Part shown: positions 36,364-45,335 of the stretch, in pieces | Numbering within the stretch: the first letter of the stretch is position 1 | Layout of the letters: each line of letters starts with the position of its first letter | Assembly (NCBI GenBank): GCA_963676095.1 | Contig: OY781040.1 | Location: forward strand, 2,666,001 to 2,730,000 | Length of the DNA stretch: 64,000 nt | Reading direction: 5' to 3' | Source of the DNA: G963676095 sp963676095 | Lineage (GTDB): Bacteria > Bacteroidota > Bacteroidia > Bacteroidales > Prolixibacteraceae | Translations under genes and position numbers: made by a program | The notes under the pieces: model-generated | What the model saw: only the letters and a program-made list of their open reading frames with translations | Databases searched by the model: none | What the model was told of the DNA's origin: nothing

Positions 36364-37872
36364 ATGACAACGAAAATCATCTTTTATTCTTTCAGTCTTT
36401 TACTGCTGACTGTAATAAGTTCGTGCAACGTAAAAAAAGAATATACAGACGTTTTTGTCGGGGAACCGACCGGGACAAAACTGGAAGCTTTTGGGGCAGA
36501 ACTCGACCCCTACTTCTTTTCCCAGAACCTTACCCGTAATGATGGTTCTAAAGAATCGGACTGGCAGTATGTTATAAATAGGGTAAAAGCTATGGGACTG
36601 CAAAAATTTCGGGTAATGGTATTGCCACAGTGGTATGAACCGGTTAACGACAACAATAATCCCCATAGTACGAATCCGGATAAATTCACATTTGAGTCGC
36701 AGGAAATGCAATCGTTGTATAAAGTGCTCGATTTGGCACAGGAGCAGAATATGGATGTATGCATAGTCCTCTGGGGGTGTCCGGCTGGTGTATCATTGCT
36801 GGATGAAAAATACTCTCATGTGAAAACCTGCTTTATGGCAGACCCGGAAAAGAAGGGGGTGTGGATAACAGGTCCGGTAGATTACGATGAGTGGGCAGAA
36901 AATTTCTCAACACTGATTAAGTATCTTATCGATAACAAAAAATACACATGTGTAAACGAAATTACATCAATGAATGAGCCTGACGGTGGCCCCTTGCTTA
37001 CATCGCCCGAATATATTAAGATGGCGAAGATACTGGATGCCCGCTTCAAAAAAGACGGGATAAGGGAAAAGGTAAGGTTCAACCTGTCGGATAATACAGA
37101 TACAAGAACATTTTATTTGGCTGACTGCGCTGAAAACCTGTCAGATGTAGCAGATATTTTTAATTCGCATACCTACATTTTCGGGTATAATGTACCGAAT
37201 GGTTCCATTTTTAACTGGGAGAAAACCAATGTGGATATAGCTGCCAGGGCTGGCAGAAAACACCTGGTTGGTGAATTCGGTTCGAACCAATGTGTAGGTG
37301 CTACTAGGCAAAAAGATATAGACCTTTATGCCCGTGGCATGCTGATGACCCGGTTGGTGCTCAATTTTTTAAATGCCGGGGCGGCAGGTGTGAGTTACTG
37401 GAGCCTGATAGACCAATATTACGGGAAAGATGCTGATTATCTGCAAATGCAGCAACTCGGATTGTGGAAATACATAAAAGAAGCATATTGTACTGATTCC
37501 ACGTACGGTAATATTAAAAAGGATTATGAGGTGCGCCCTCAATATTATTCGTATTCCTTGTTGACACGATTTCTCAAACCAGGAGCTGAAATATATCCGA
37601 TAGACCTGAACGATAGCTTTTCCATCGGTTCTGCATTTAAAAATAATGACGGGAAATGGACCTATGTTTTTGCCAATGCAACAGGTTCGATGAAGTCGGT
37701 GGCAATTAATAATCCACTGGCAAAAGGTGTTTTTGATATTTACAGATATGAAGAAGAGACACTGCCCGAAGATGATAGTATGATTATGTCCCGGGAGGAC
37801 ATTGTTGTGGATAACAATAGAATTTGTGTCGATTTAGGGCCTAATACTGTTGTTCTTTGCCAACAGAAATAG
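36364..37872 (+). CDS. Clan GH-A TIM-barrel glycosidase, lipoprotein
   Basis: This 502-residue outer-membrane lipoprotein has lipobox VISSC (Cys21). It has a single (beta/alpha)8 barrel with the GH-A layout. The acid/base is E205 in SMNEPDGG and the nucleophile E304 in LVGEFGSN, with strand patterns such as LQKFRVMVLPQWYEP. A small beta-sandwich C-terminus (VFANATGSMKSVAINN) is like that of GH30/GH39-type enzymes. I cannot assign a family with certainty; GH5-, GH30- or GH39-like are the options. A retaining mechanism is expected. The gene is part of the downstream run of PUL enzymes. The 158-bp gap before it has a CCGGTACCGG palindrome and no gene. Confidence 0.8.
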   Translation: MTTKIIFYSFSLLLLTVISSCNVKKEYTDVFVGEPTGTKLEAFGAELDPYFFSQNLTRNDGSKESDWQYVINRVKAMGLQKFRVMVLPQWYEPVNDNNNPHSTNPDKFTFESQEMQSLYKVLDLAQEQNMDVCIVLWGCPAGVSLLDEKYSHVKTCFMADPEKKGVWITGPVDYDEWAENFSTLIKYLIDNKKYTCVNEITSMNEPDGGPLLTSPEYIKMAKILDARFKKDGIREKVRFNLSDNTDTRTFYLADCAENLSDVADIFNSHTYIFGYNVPNGSIFNWEKTNVDIAARAGRKHLVGEFGSNQCVGATRQKDIDLYARGMLMTRLVLNFLNAGAAGVSYWSLIDQYYGKDADYLQMQQLGLWKYIKEAYCTDSTYGNIKKDYEVRPQYYSYSLLTRFLKPGAEIYPIDLNDSFSIGSAFKNNDGKWTYVFANATGSMKSVAINNPLAKGVFDIYRYEEETLPEDDSMIMSREDIVVDNNRICVDLGPNTVVLCQQK

Positions 37873-37924
37873 AAGCTATATGAAATACAAACAATTAGCA
37901 AAACAGAAAGATAAACGGAATAAT

Positions 37925-39991
37925 ATGAATACATCATTACACGGATTGAAGTTACTCTGTTTATTGTTATTAACAGCCTCGTCCACGAATGTTGCAAATG
38001 CCAGGTGCCAAACAAGGATAGCAACAAAACCACTGGAAATTTCACAGTGGATAAAAGAAACCTTTGCAAAAGGGAAGACACCTCCGTTTTCTTTTGTATA
38101 TGATGGAAAGCATTCTGATGATTTTATAGGGACATGGAATTATGCATCAAAAATATTGGAAAGTAATGAGCCTAATGTTATTAAATACCGTTTTTCTTAT
38201 GAAAGCGGGAAATCAGGACTGAAGATCGAATGCGATGTGGAGGGATATACTGATTTCGATGCCGTGAAATGGGTACTCCATTTCACAAATACGGGAACTG
38301 AGAATTCGAAAACACTCAACGAAGTAAAAGCAGTTGATATTGATCTGCAATATGGAGTAGCAGGTGAATTCAGATTACATTCAATCGAGGGGAATCATAT
38401 CTCAAAGAGAGACTTCCATCCGTGGACCCGGATAATGAATATTGGAGAGAGTTACCAGGTTACGCCGAAAGGCGGGCGCTCTTCAGAAGATGCTTTTCCC
38501 TTTTTTAACATTGAGTCTCCTGCCAATCAGGGAGTAGTGTTCGCAATCGGATGGTCAGGTACATGGCTTGCCGATTTTGTAAAGAAAGATGATCGTACAT
38601 TTTCAGTAAAGTCTGGAATGAAGTATTTCGGGAGTTATCTGAAAGCAGGCGAATCGATACGTACGCCAAGTGCAGCCCTGCTTTTCTGGAATGACAAAGA
38701 CCATATGGCGGGGCATAACAAATTCCGCCGTTTTGTGTTGGCGCATCAAAGCCGGAAAATAAACGGAAAATTTGCAAAATATCCGCTTTCCAGCGGCTTT
38801 AATTACCGTGACCCGGCTCCGTGTACAGAGTATTCATGCCTGACGGCAGATTATGCGATAGCTATGATACACAGGTATACACAATTCGGGCTGATACCGG
38901 AAGTTTACTGGCTCGATGCCGGCTGGTACACAGGGGCATCCGATTACGAACATGGGAAAACATGGGCCAATACCGTTGGCAACTGGACGGTAAATAAAAA
39001 GCGCTTCCCTTATGGATTAAAGCCAATATCCGACGAAGCGCATAAGGTGGGGGCCAAATTTATGGTGTGGTTCGAACCCGAACGTGTTATCCGCGGAACA
39101 CAATGGGCTGAAGAACACCCCGGCTGGATGCTCGATGTCCCTGACAGCAACAAGGATACTTATCTTTTGTTTGATTTGGGAAATGAGGAGGCCAGGGTAT
39201 GGCTGAGTAAATACATCGCCCGGATGATACGTGAAAACGGAATTGATTATTATCGACAGGATTTTAATATGCAGCCGGATATTTACTGGAAAGCAAATGA
39301 TGAGCCCGGACGCGTCGGAATAAAAGAAATCAGACATATTGAAGGCTTGTATGCATTTTGGGATTACCTGCTGAAAGAATTTCCCGATTTGCTGATCGAT
39401 AATTGCGCCAGTGGCGGCCGCCGTCTCGACCTGGAGACCATATCGCGCAGTGCCCCGCTTTGGCGCAGCGATTATTATCATTACGACGATCCTGACGGAT
39501 ACCAGTGCCATACTTACGGCCTAAACTTCTTCCTGCCTTTGCATGGTACAGGGATACTACAAACTGATAAATATTCTTTCCGGTCGAGTGTAAGCAGTGC
39601 TTTAATATACAACTGGAAAATTACCAATAAAAACTGGTCGATTATTGAAATGCAGAACTGCCTGAAGGAGTATGCTGAAATCCGGCCTTATTATTATGAA
39701 GACTATTATCCTTTGTCGGGCACAGAAGACCTCACCCGCAATGATATCTGGCTGGCATATCAAATGCACCGTCCTTCCGATGATAGTGGAATTGTTGTGG
39801 CTTTTCGCCGTTCAGAATCACCCGGTAATTCGATTGTCGTGCAATTGTCGGGACTGGACCCGGATAAAACATATACACTCAGTAATTACGACAACAATGA
39901 AATCCTCAGCAAAACAGGGAAAGAGCTTATGTCGGGGTTTATTTTGAATATTGAACAGCCACGGGGATCATTGCTTTTACATTATGATTAA
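37925..39991 (+). CDS. GH36-type alpha-galactosidase, first tandem copy
   Basis: This is an alpha-galactosidase (melibiase family, clan GH-D). With the start at 37925 (MNTSLHGLKLL) it has a signal peptide ending near VANA; longer starts (37880 or 37850) overlap or abut the preceding gene. An N-terminal beta-supersandwich (to about 280) is followed by the barrel. The nucleophile is D446 in YYRQDFNM and the acid/base D516 in LWRSDYYHYDD, with WFEPERV and DNCASGGRRLD as further GH36 motifs. It would remove alpha-galactose from side chains. The next gene is a close relative, arranged in tandem. Confidence 0.9.
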   Translation: MNTSLHGLKLLCLLLLTASSTNVANARCQTRIATKPLEISQWIKETFAKGKTPPFSFVYDGKHSDDFIGTWNYASKILESNEPNVIKYRFSYESGKSGLKIECDVEGYTDFDAVKWVLHFTNTGTENSKTLNEVKAVDIDLQYGVAGEFRLHSIEGNHISKRDFHPWTRIMNIGESYQVTPKGGRSSEDAFPFFNIESPANQGVVFAIGWSGTWLADFVKKDDRTFSVKSGMKYFGSYLKAGESIRTPSAALLFWNDKDHMAGHNKFRRFVLAHQSRKINGKFAKYPLSSGFNYRDPAPCTEYSCLTADYAIAMIHRYTQFGLIPEVYWLDAGWYTGASDYEHGKTWANTVGNWTVNKKRFPYGLKPISDEAHKVGAKFMVWFEPERVIRGTQWAEEHPGWMLDVPDSNKDTYLLFDLGNEEARVWLSKYIARMIRENGIDYYRQDFNMQPDIYWKANDEPGRVGIKEIRHIEGLYAFWDYLLKEFPDLLIDNCASGGRRLDLETISRSAPLWRSDYYHYDDPDGYQCHTYGLNFFLPLHGTGILQTDKYSFRSSVSSALIYNWKITNKNWSIIEMQNCLKEYAEIRPYYYEDYYPLSGTEDLTRNDIWLAYQMHRPSDDSGIVVAFRRSESPGNSIVVQLSGLDPDKTYTLSNYDNNEILSKTGKELMSGFILNIEQPRGSLLLHYD

Positions 39992-40008
39992 AAAAACCTG
40001 AAGAAATT

Positions 40009-42063
40009 ATGAAAACAAAATATTTGGCACTCATTATCCCGTTCTCTTTAATCTTATCTATACATAGTTACGGACAGGTAAAGTATAAATTCACTCAAAA
40101 GCCCGTAGATATTGTCAGGTGGATTGAGGACAACTTTAAGAAAGGGAAAAATCCGCCTTTTTCATTTGTATATGGAAATGAGCGGTCGAAAGACTTTCTT
40201 CGGAAATGGGATTTTTCTTCTGAAAGATTGAAGAATACTGAAGTTGGGGTAAGGATATATTCTTATACCTGGACAGATAAAAAAACAGGGCTAAGTCTGG
40301 TATGTGACGTAAAAGGATACCCCGGTTATAATGCAGTAGAATGGGTTCTGCATTTTACCAATACATCCGGCGAAGATTCCCCGGTATTAAAAGAAGTTAA
40401 AGTTGTTGACCTTGATTTTCATTATCCTTCAGCAGGAGACATAACACTTCATTATGCCGATGGAACCCATGTTTCGAAAACTGATTTTCATCCCAGAAAG
40501 AAAATATTAACTCCCGGAGAAACGACAAGCTTTTCTCCTCAAAGCGGCCGCTCATCGGATACGGCATTTCCTTTCTTCAATATCGAATCACCTTCCGCTC
40601 AAGGAGCTATGATAGCTGTCGGATGGTCGGGAACATGGTTTGCCGATTTTAAAAAGACGGGTAACAGCAGTGTTTCATTGGCATCCGGGATGAAGTGGCT
40701 TGACACGTACCTGCACAGGAAGGAAGCTATCCGTACTCCAAGTATCTGTTTGTTGTTCTGGAACGGAAAAGACAGGATGGTCGGACATAATAAGTTTCGC
40801 CGTTTTGTGTTAGAGCACCAAACGCATAAAATTAACGGGGTTCCTACAAAATATCCGGTTTCTACCAGCTTTAATTATGGAGACCCGTATCCATGCAACG
40901 AATATACCTGTATAACGACCGACTATGCCCTGGCTTTAATCAACCGCTATAAACGTTTTAACCTGGTGCCTGAAGTCTTTTGGCTTGATGCAGGATGGTA
41001 TATTAAAGCTAACGATGTTGCTCATAATAAGAACTGGGCTAATACGGTGGGAAACTGGGAAGTAGACAAAAAGCGTTTTCCCGGTGGGTTGAAACCTATC
41101 TCGGATGCTGTGCACGAAACCGGGGCTAAATTCATAGTCTGGTTTGAGCCCGAACGTGTTATCAAAGATTCAGAATGGGGAGTAAACTTACATAAATGGA
41201 TGCTGGATGCCGGGGGAACCGATTCTTATCTTTTCGATCTGGGCAACAAAGAGGCACTGGACTGGCTCTGCAAATTTATTGGCGATATGATGGAAGAAAA
41301 CGGAATCGACTATTATCGTCAGGATTTCAATATGAGGGTGGATAATTTCTGGCGGGAAAATGACGAACCAGGACGTATGGGTATTCATGAAATACGCCAT
41401 ATTGAAGGATTGTACGCCTTTTGGGATTATTTGCTAAAACGATTTCCGGAAGCCATTATCGATAATTGTGCCAGTGGAGGCAGGCGTATCGATTTCGAAT
41501 CGGTAAAGAGAAGTGCCCCTTTATGGAGAACAGACTATTGTTATGGAGAACCTGTGGGCTATCAATGTCATACGTATGGACTGAATTTCTTTCTTCCCCT
41601 TACCGGTACCGGGGTCGAAAAAAACGATCGTTTTACATTCAGGTCGAGCCTTGGGACTTCTGTCGTTTATAACTGGAAAATCACTGATGGGTCTTCTTCT
41701 TTTACCGAAATGCAACGTTGCCAGAAAGAGTTCAACGAGGTCAGGCCTTACTTTTATGAAGATTATTATCCTTTAACAACGGCTGAAGATATGACCTCTG
41801 ACCAAATCTGGATGGCGTACCAGTTACATCGTCCATCCGATAACAGTGGCTTTATTGTGGCTTTTCGCCGGGAAAATTCCAAAGACAGTTCGATAACGGT
41901 GAAACTTTCAGGGCTTCTGCCGAATAAAAGTTATATAATCGAAAATTACGATACAAAAGAGACTCTGGTGAAAAAAGGAAGTGAGCTGTCGACCGGACTG
42001 ATCCTGACTTTAAACGAACCCCGCAGTTCTTTATTGTTGAAATATAGAATAGCCGTGCTTTGA
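40009..42063 (+). CDS. GH36-type alpha-galactosidase, second tandem copy
   Basis: This 684-residue exported GH36 enzyme has a signal peptide (about 1-22) and is clearly a paralogue of the gene just upstream, with the same order of motifs. The nucleophile is D439 in YYRQDFNMRVD and the acid/base D509 in LWRTDYCYGEP, with WFEPERV and DNCASGGRRID. It starts 17 bp after the first copy. Differences include CYGEP instead of YYHYDD after the acid/base motif and a divergent N-terminal sandwich, which could mean a shifted linkage or chain-length preference. It is the last enzyme of this PUL. Confidence 0.9.
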   Translation: MKTKYLALIIPFSLILSIHSYGQVKYKFTQKPVDIVRWIEDNFKKGKNPPFSFVYGNERSKDFLRKWDFSSERLKNTEVGVRIYSYTWTDKKTGLSLVCDVKGYPGYNAVEWVLHFTNTSGEDSPVLKEVKVVDLDFHYPSAGDITLHYADGTHVSKTDFHPRKKILTPGETTSFSPQSGRSSDTAFPFFNIESPSAQGAMIAVGWSGTWFADFKKTGNSSVSLASGMKWLDTYLHRKEAIRTPSICLLFWNGKDRMVGHNKFRRFVLEHQTHKINGVPTKYPVSTSFNYGDPYPCNEYTCITTDYALALINRYKRFNLVPEVFWLDAGWYIKANDVAHNKNWANTVGNWEVDKKRFPGGLKPISDAVHETGAKFIVWFEPERVIKDSEWGVNLHKWMLDAGGTDSYLFDLGNKEALDWLCKFIGDMMEENGIDYYRQDFNMRVDNFWRENDEPGRMGIHEIRHIEGLYAFWDYLLKRFPEAIIDNCASGGRRIDFESVKRSAPLWRTDYCYGEPVGYQCHTYGLNFFLPLTGTGVEKNDRFTFRSSLGTSVVYNWKITDGSSSFTEMQRCQKEFNEVRPYFYEDYYPLTTAEDMTSDQIWMAYQLHRPSDNSGFIVAFRRENSKDSSITVKLSGLLPNKSYIIENYDTKETLVKKGSELSTGLILTLNEPRSSLLLKYRIAVL

Positions 42064-42064
42064 T

Positions 42065-42092
42065 AATTGGAATGATTCCACAGGAAAAGCTG
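42065..42092 (+). repeat. 28-bp repeat, copy 2 (after GH36)
   Basis: This block is identical to 21194-21221. It opens a 95-bp frame (IPQEKLDEMCRVHHI) that ends at 42166. A diverged second version of the following part is at about 42277-42335 (ACAGGAAGAGGGAGATGAAA, matching ACAGGAAAAGCTGGATGAAA at about 42080). The 42064-42438 stretch otherwise has no supported gene and seems to hold relics. Confidence 0.65.
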
Positions 42093-42438
42093 GATGAAAT
42101 GTGCCGGGTTCATCATATCTGCATGCAAGAATCAACAGGGACATGGAGAGAGATTCCTGTAAATTAATATGGTTTAAATATACATTTTTATCAAGATATC
42201 ATAGAACAGAGAAGACAACAACATAATCTAAGGAGAAGCATGAACGCGATCAAATAGCATAAATCAAAGCCGTTACACAGGAAGAGGGAGATGAAATGCG
42301 CCGGTTTCACAGTACCCGCAAGCAGGAATTATGAAAACGGGAAAAACCAATCTCTTGTAAGATTAATCAATTTTCATATTTTTTCACTTATCCATATAAT
42401 TTTATGGCTTATGCCTGGTTTAATTGTTGAATTATTTC

Positions 42439-43740
42439 TTATGATTGTAAGTTGGCAGCACAAAATAACGGACGAAATTTAATTTTTTGTTCAGGGATCT
42501 CTCCATATTTGTCTTCTGTGAGCACGTAGGCTGTTTCAATATTTGAATAGGTGCCTAACAGAAGATGAAGGCTTTTTAATTTTCCCGACTTACCGCTTTT
42601 TACTTCAATAGGGAAAACCTCGCCTTCTTTTTCTATCAGATAATCCGTTTCTGCGCAGCTACCGCGTTTTTCTCTAACCCAGTAATACAGGTCTCCATTT
42701 CCTGATGCCCGGAGTTCCTGCCCGACAAATTGTTCTGCCATCTTTCCGTTCCATACTGGTGAAAATTTTTGTTTGGGTACCGTTTTGCCAGAATAAAACC
42801 CGTTCATGTTAGACATTAATCCGATGTCAAGGAAGATAATTTTAAAAATCTTTTCTGAAGCACTGGCTCCAAGCGGAGTTCCGCATGGAGAAGCAGCTCT
42901 CACTTTTGAAAACAATCGTGCCATTTCCAATAGCTCAAAGGCCTTTTTGATAGTAGGAGACGAAAAGTCATCGGCCAAATGCGTGTATTTTATTTGTTCA
43001 CCTGTTTTCCGTGCAACCGAATTTAACACTGAATTCAAACAGCGCTTATCGGCATGTCCTGCATATTTTGCAAAATCCTGGCGGAGAGTTGCAATTAAAT
43101 CAGTTTGAATTTGCATTGCATCAATAAAACTTCCTGTATTGGCATAAATTTCCACGCATTCCGGCATTCCTCCAACGATAAAATAATTATACATCTCATC
43201 ATTGATCTTGTTGACGACTATTTCCGGAAACGGACTGCCAGGTTGTTTGATTTTTTCTGCCAGCAATTCTTTTCCTGTTGCCAGCAGAAATTCTTCAAAA
43301 GTCATTGGATGCATAACCAGCATTTGCAAACGGCCTACCGGGAATGAAATATCTTTAAGTGCAAATTCGAGCAACGAGCCAGCGGCAATTACATGCAATT
43401 CAGGTTTCTCTTCAAAAAAGTACCTTAATGACATAATTGCTTTGGGACATTCCTGTATTTCATCAAAAAAAAGCAAATCGGAGCCCGAGACAATCCTTTT
43501 CCCGACAACAAGTTCAAGTTCCGATAATATGCGGTTACTGTCAAGGTTTTGTTGAAAGATAGCATATAAATCCGGATTTTTTTCAAAATTTATGTTGTGC
43601 GTACTCCCACTAAAATGGTTTTTGCCAAACTCCATTATGGAATAGGTTTTACCAACTTGCCTCGCTCCTCTGATCAATAAAGGCTTTCGAACCGGATTAT
43701 TCTTCCAGGCGATCAGTTTTTCAGTAATGATCCGTTTCAT
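42439..43740 (-). CDS. AAA ATPase with DUF4143 domain (second copy)
   Basis: This 433-residue paralogue of the protein at 6797 has Walker A GARQVGKT (25-32), Walker B LLFFDEIQE at about 88-95, AAGSLLEFAL, and a DUF4143 C-terminal part with the nuclease-like segment ETDYLIEKEGEVFPIEVKSGKSGK. The N-terminal 25 residues match closely, but the middle differs. It is transcribed leftward, convergent with the PUL genes upstream on the plus strand. The role is unknown; families like this are often seen in isolation in gut and environmental Bacteroidetes. Twin 22-bp repeats stand directly upstream (43776-43830). Confidence 0.88.
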   Translation of the reverse strand: MKRIITEKLIAWKNNPVRKPLLIRGARQVGKTYSIMEFGKNHFSGSTHNINFEKNPDLYAIFQQNLDSNRILSELELVVGKRIVSGSDLLFFDEIQECPKAIMSLRYFFEEKPELHVIAAGSLLEFALKDISFPVGRLQMLVMHPMTFEEFLLATGKELLAEKIKQPGSPFPEIVVNKINDEMYNYFIVGGMPECVEIYANTGSFIDAMQIQTDLIATLRQDFAKYAGHADKRCLNSVLNSVARKTGEQIKYTHLADDFSSPTIKKAFELLEMARLFSKVRAASPCGTPLGASASEKIFKIIFLDIGLMSNMNGFYSGKTVPKQKFSPVWNGKMAEQFVGQELRASGNGDLYYWVREKRGSCAETDYLIEKEGEVFPIEVKSGKSGKLKSLHLLLGTYSNIETAYVLTEDKYGEIPEQKIKFRPLFCAANLQS

Positions 43741-43775
43741 TGAAATTTTGAATTTAATCCAAAATTAAAAATATG

Positions 43776-43830
43776 CCTTTAAAAAATCAAGGTTAATTAT
43801 AAAATTTACCTTTAAAAAATCAAGGTTAAT
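43776..43830. repeat. Two 22-bp direct repeats upstream of the second ATPase
   Basis: The 22-bp unit beginning CCTTTAAAAAATCAAGG occurs at 43776-43797 and, identically, at 43809-43830. The copies are 33 bp apart start to start, about three helical turns. They lie 36-90 bp upstream of the ATPase start and could be operators for a dimeric regulator. Confidence 0.6.
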
Positions 43831-43942
43831 GATTCAGTACAAATAGCAGTCGCTAGAAATAAAATTTTTGAAAATAAAGGCAACATTAATAAAAAACAAT
43901 TTAATGCTGGCTTTTCCAGCAAGCCGGGGACGAATTTTTGCT

Positions 43943-43973
43943 TTTCCGGAGCTTCAGGATAATGCTATCTTTG
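43943..43973 (+). promoter_or_regulatory. Candidate promoter for the small basic protein
   Basis: The sequence TATCTTTG (43966-43973) fits the TAnnTTTG -7 element. TTTC (43943-43946) stands 19 bp upstream, one base from the -33 consensus. The gene starts at 44040. Confidence 0.4.
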
Positions 43974-44039
43974 AGGTTAACTTTCATCCACATGAAAGGA
44001 CAGAAAATCACGTATACCGGAATTGAAAATTAAAGCTTC

Positions 44040-44486
44040 ATGAAACAATTCAGACTACCAAGAAAGATAAAAAAGTCGCTGAAAAAAGGTTTGTGGTTAT
44101 ACCCACCGGATGAGAACGGAAACTCCATGATGGCCCATCCTGTCAGATCCCGGGAAGATTATACGGCAGTGAAGAAAGGCATTGTAAGAAATCTTTTCGA
44201 TCCAAAAGAATTAAAATCAAGGAGGAAAGAAGCCCGCGATGGACTTGATAAAAAAATTATTGTTCCTGATGAAAAATTAAGGAATTATGTTAATGGAATA
44301 ATCAGGGAGGACCTCAGAAATTCATCGTATTATACTTTGGTAGAAGCAAAGAATAATAAGAAAGCCATTATTGCTTATTACAATTTTGTCAATGCATATC
44401 ATCTGTATAAACAGGGAGACGATTCATTTGGCAATATATGCTGCTTGGCTATTGATAAAGCAAAAGAATTACTAAAAAAGAAATAG
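44040..44486 (+). CDS. Small basic hypothetical protein
   Basis: This 148-residue, lysine-rich protein has no signal peptide or membrane segment. It opens RLPRKIKKSLKKGLWLYPPDENGN, followed by SREDYTAVKKGIVRNLFDPKE and a helical C-terminal half. Similar small proteins exist in Bacteroidales but no function is known to me. The N-terminal PRKIKKSLKKG stretch might bind nucleic acid; this is only a guess from charge. It has a candidate promoter and is not clearly part of an operon. Confidence 0.75.
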   Translation: MKQFRLPRKIKKSLKKGLWLYPPDENGNSMMAHPVRSREDYTAVKKGIVRNLFDPKELKSRRKEARDGLDKKIIVPDEKLRNYVNGIIREDLRNSSYYTLVEAKNNKKAIIAYYNFVNAYHLYKQGDDSFGNICCLAIDKAKELLKKK

Positions 44487-44811
44487 AGGATGTACCCAGG
44501 TTAAGTTTCTTACCCCGAAATCCTCCCGAGGCACAAATTCCGGACAAGCCCTGAAGGGACTTATGCCACTCTCTCCAGGGGAGGTCCGGAGGGGATAAAT
44601 CGCGAAACAGCATTCAATTTGTAAGTTGAAAATCGTTAGATTCTACTTCTTTGACAGTTTCCTGATTATCAGCCCTCCAACACGACCCAAACCTATTAAT
44701 CTATGATCATGAATTAATCAGTATAAAAACGAATTGATTTTCTTTGCGAGCCGCATGTTCCTCATGCAAGCTTAATTCGCATATGCTAAAATCCGATTTT
44801 TATTTATCGTA
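44487..44811. other. Intergenic region with an eroded repeat-like segment
   Basis: This is the spacer between the basic protein gene and the yjbQ stop codon. It holds no gene that I can support. The bases about 44560-44600 (CTCTCCAGGGGAGG, CCGGAGGGG) resemble the GC-rich dispersed intergenic repeat seen in many Bacteroidetes. A short hairpin (GCATG-TTCCT-CATGC, near 44755-44770) could help end the leftward operon. Confidence 0.35.
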
Positions 44812-45312
44812 TTATTCCCCGAGAACCTGGACCTGGCAAACTCTTTTCCGTTCGCGGATCTGGTCCCAGTCAACAAAATAAATAAAGCCAAAATCGCCCA
44901 GATCCAGCTTGCCGTCGATCAGGACAATCGTTTCGGAACGGCCAAAAAAGACTGAGCGCAGGTGAGCGTCTGTATTCAGGCTCCCTTTAGGCTCTTCATC
45001 AGGAAAGGTAAGTGCAAATTCAATATGTTTTGGTCCGGGGTGCAGGTATTGTCCCTCATACCGGCAGGTAGGCACCAGCTTTTCCATGATGTTGTTCAAG
45101 TCCTGCTGCAAATATTCCCGTCCGAAATAATTCAGGTCGTGCGAACATTCCTGGGTCATGACTGAACAGGTTGTATGGTGCGAATACACCACGCAGATCC
45201 CGTTTTTAACCCCTGATTCTTCTACAATTTTTTTTACGTCTTCCGTTACATTGTGAAAATCAGGTCTGTGATCTTTTGATTGAAGTTCAATCGAATCTCT
45301 GTAAATTTTCAT
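44812..45312 (-). CDS. yjbQ: YjbQ/UPF0047 family protein
   Basis: This 166-residue cytoplasmic protein is of the YjbQ (UPF0047) family, often called a secondary thiamine-phosphate synthase on the basis of weak side activity. The core metal-site motif is SHHTTCSVMTQE, with NTDAHLRSV later for a further histidine. It is last in the sugar-catabolic operon, 23 bp after the TIM-like gene. Its role there is unknown; it may act as a phosphatase-like or accessory enzyme. Confidence 0.85.
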   Translation of the reverse strand: MKIYRDSIELQSKDHRPDFHNVTEDVKKIVEESGVKNGICVVYSHHTTCSVMTQECSHDLNYFGREYLQQDLNNIMEKLVPTCRYEGQYLHPGPKHIEFALTFPDEEPKGSLNTDAHLRSVFFGRSETIVLIDGKLDLGDFGFIYFVDWDQIRERKRVCQVQVLGE

Positions 45313-45335
45313 ACTAAAAACTATAAAAACAGTTA

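Noticed and set aside
42291..42482. 63-codon plus-strand frame near the ATPase end
   Set aside because: It overlaps the 3' end of the minus-strand ATPase and consists of relic-like sequence. No domain or start context supports it.
43776..43830. CRISPR array
   Set aside because: Only two AT-rich repeats of 22 bp with an 11-bp gap are present, with no spacers of usual length and no cas genes.
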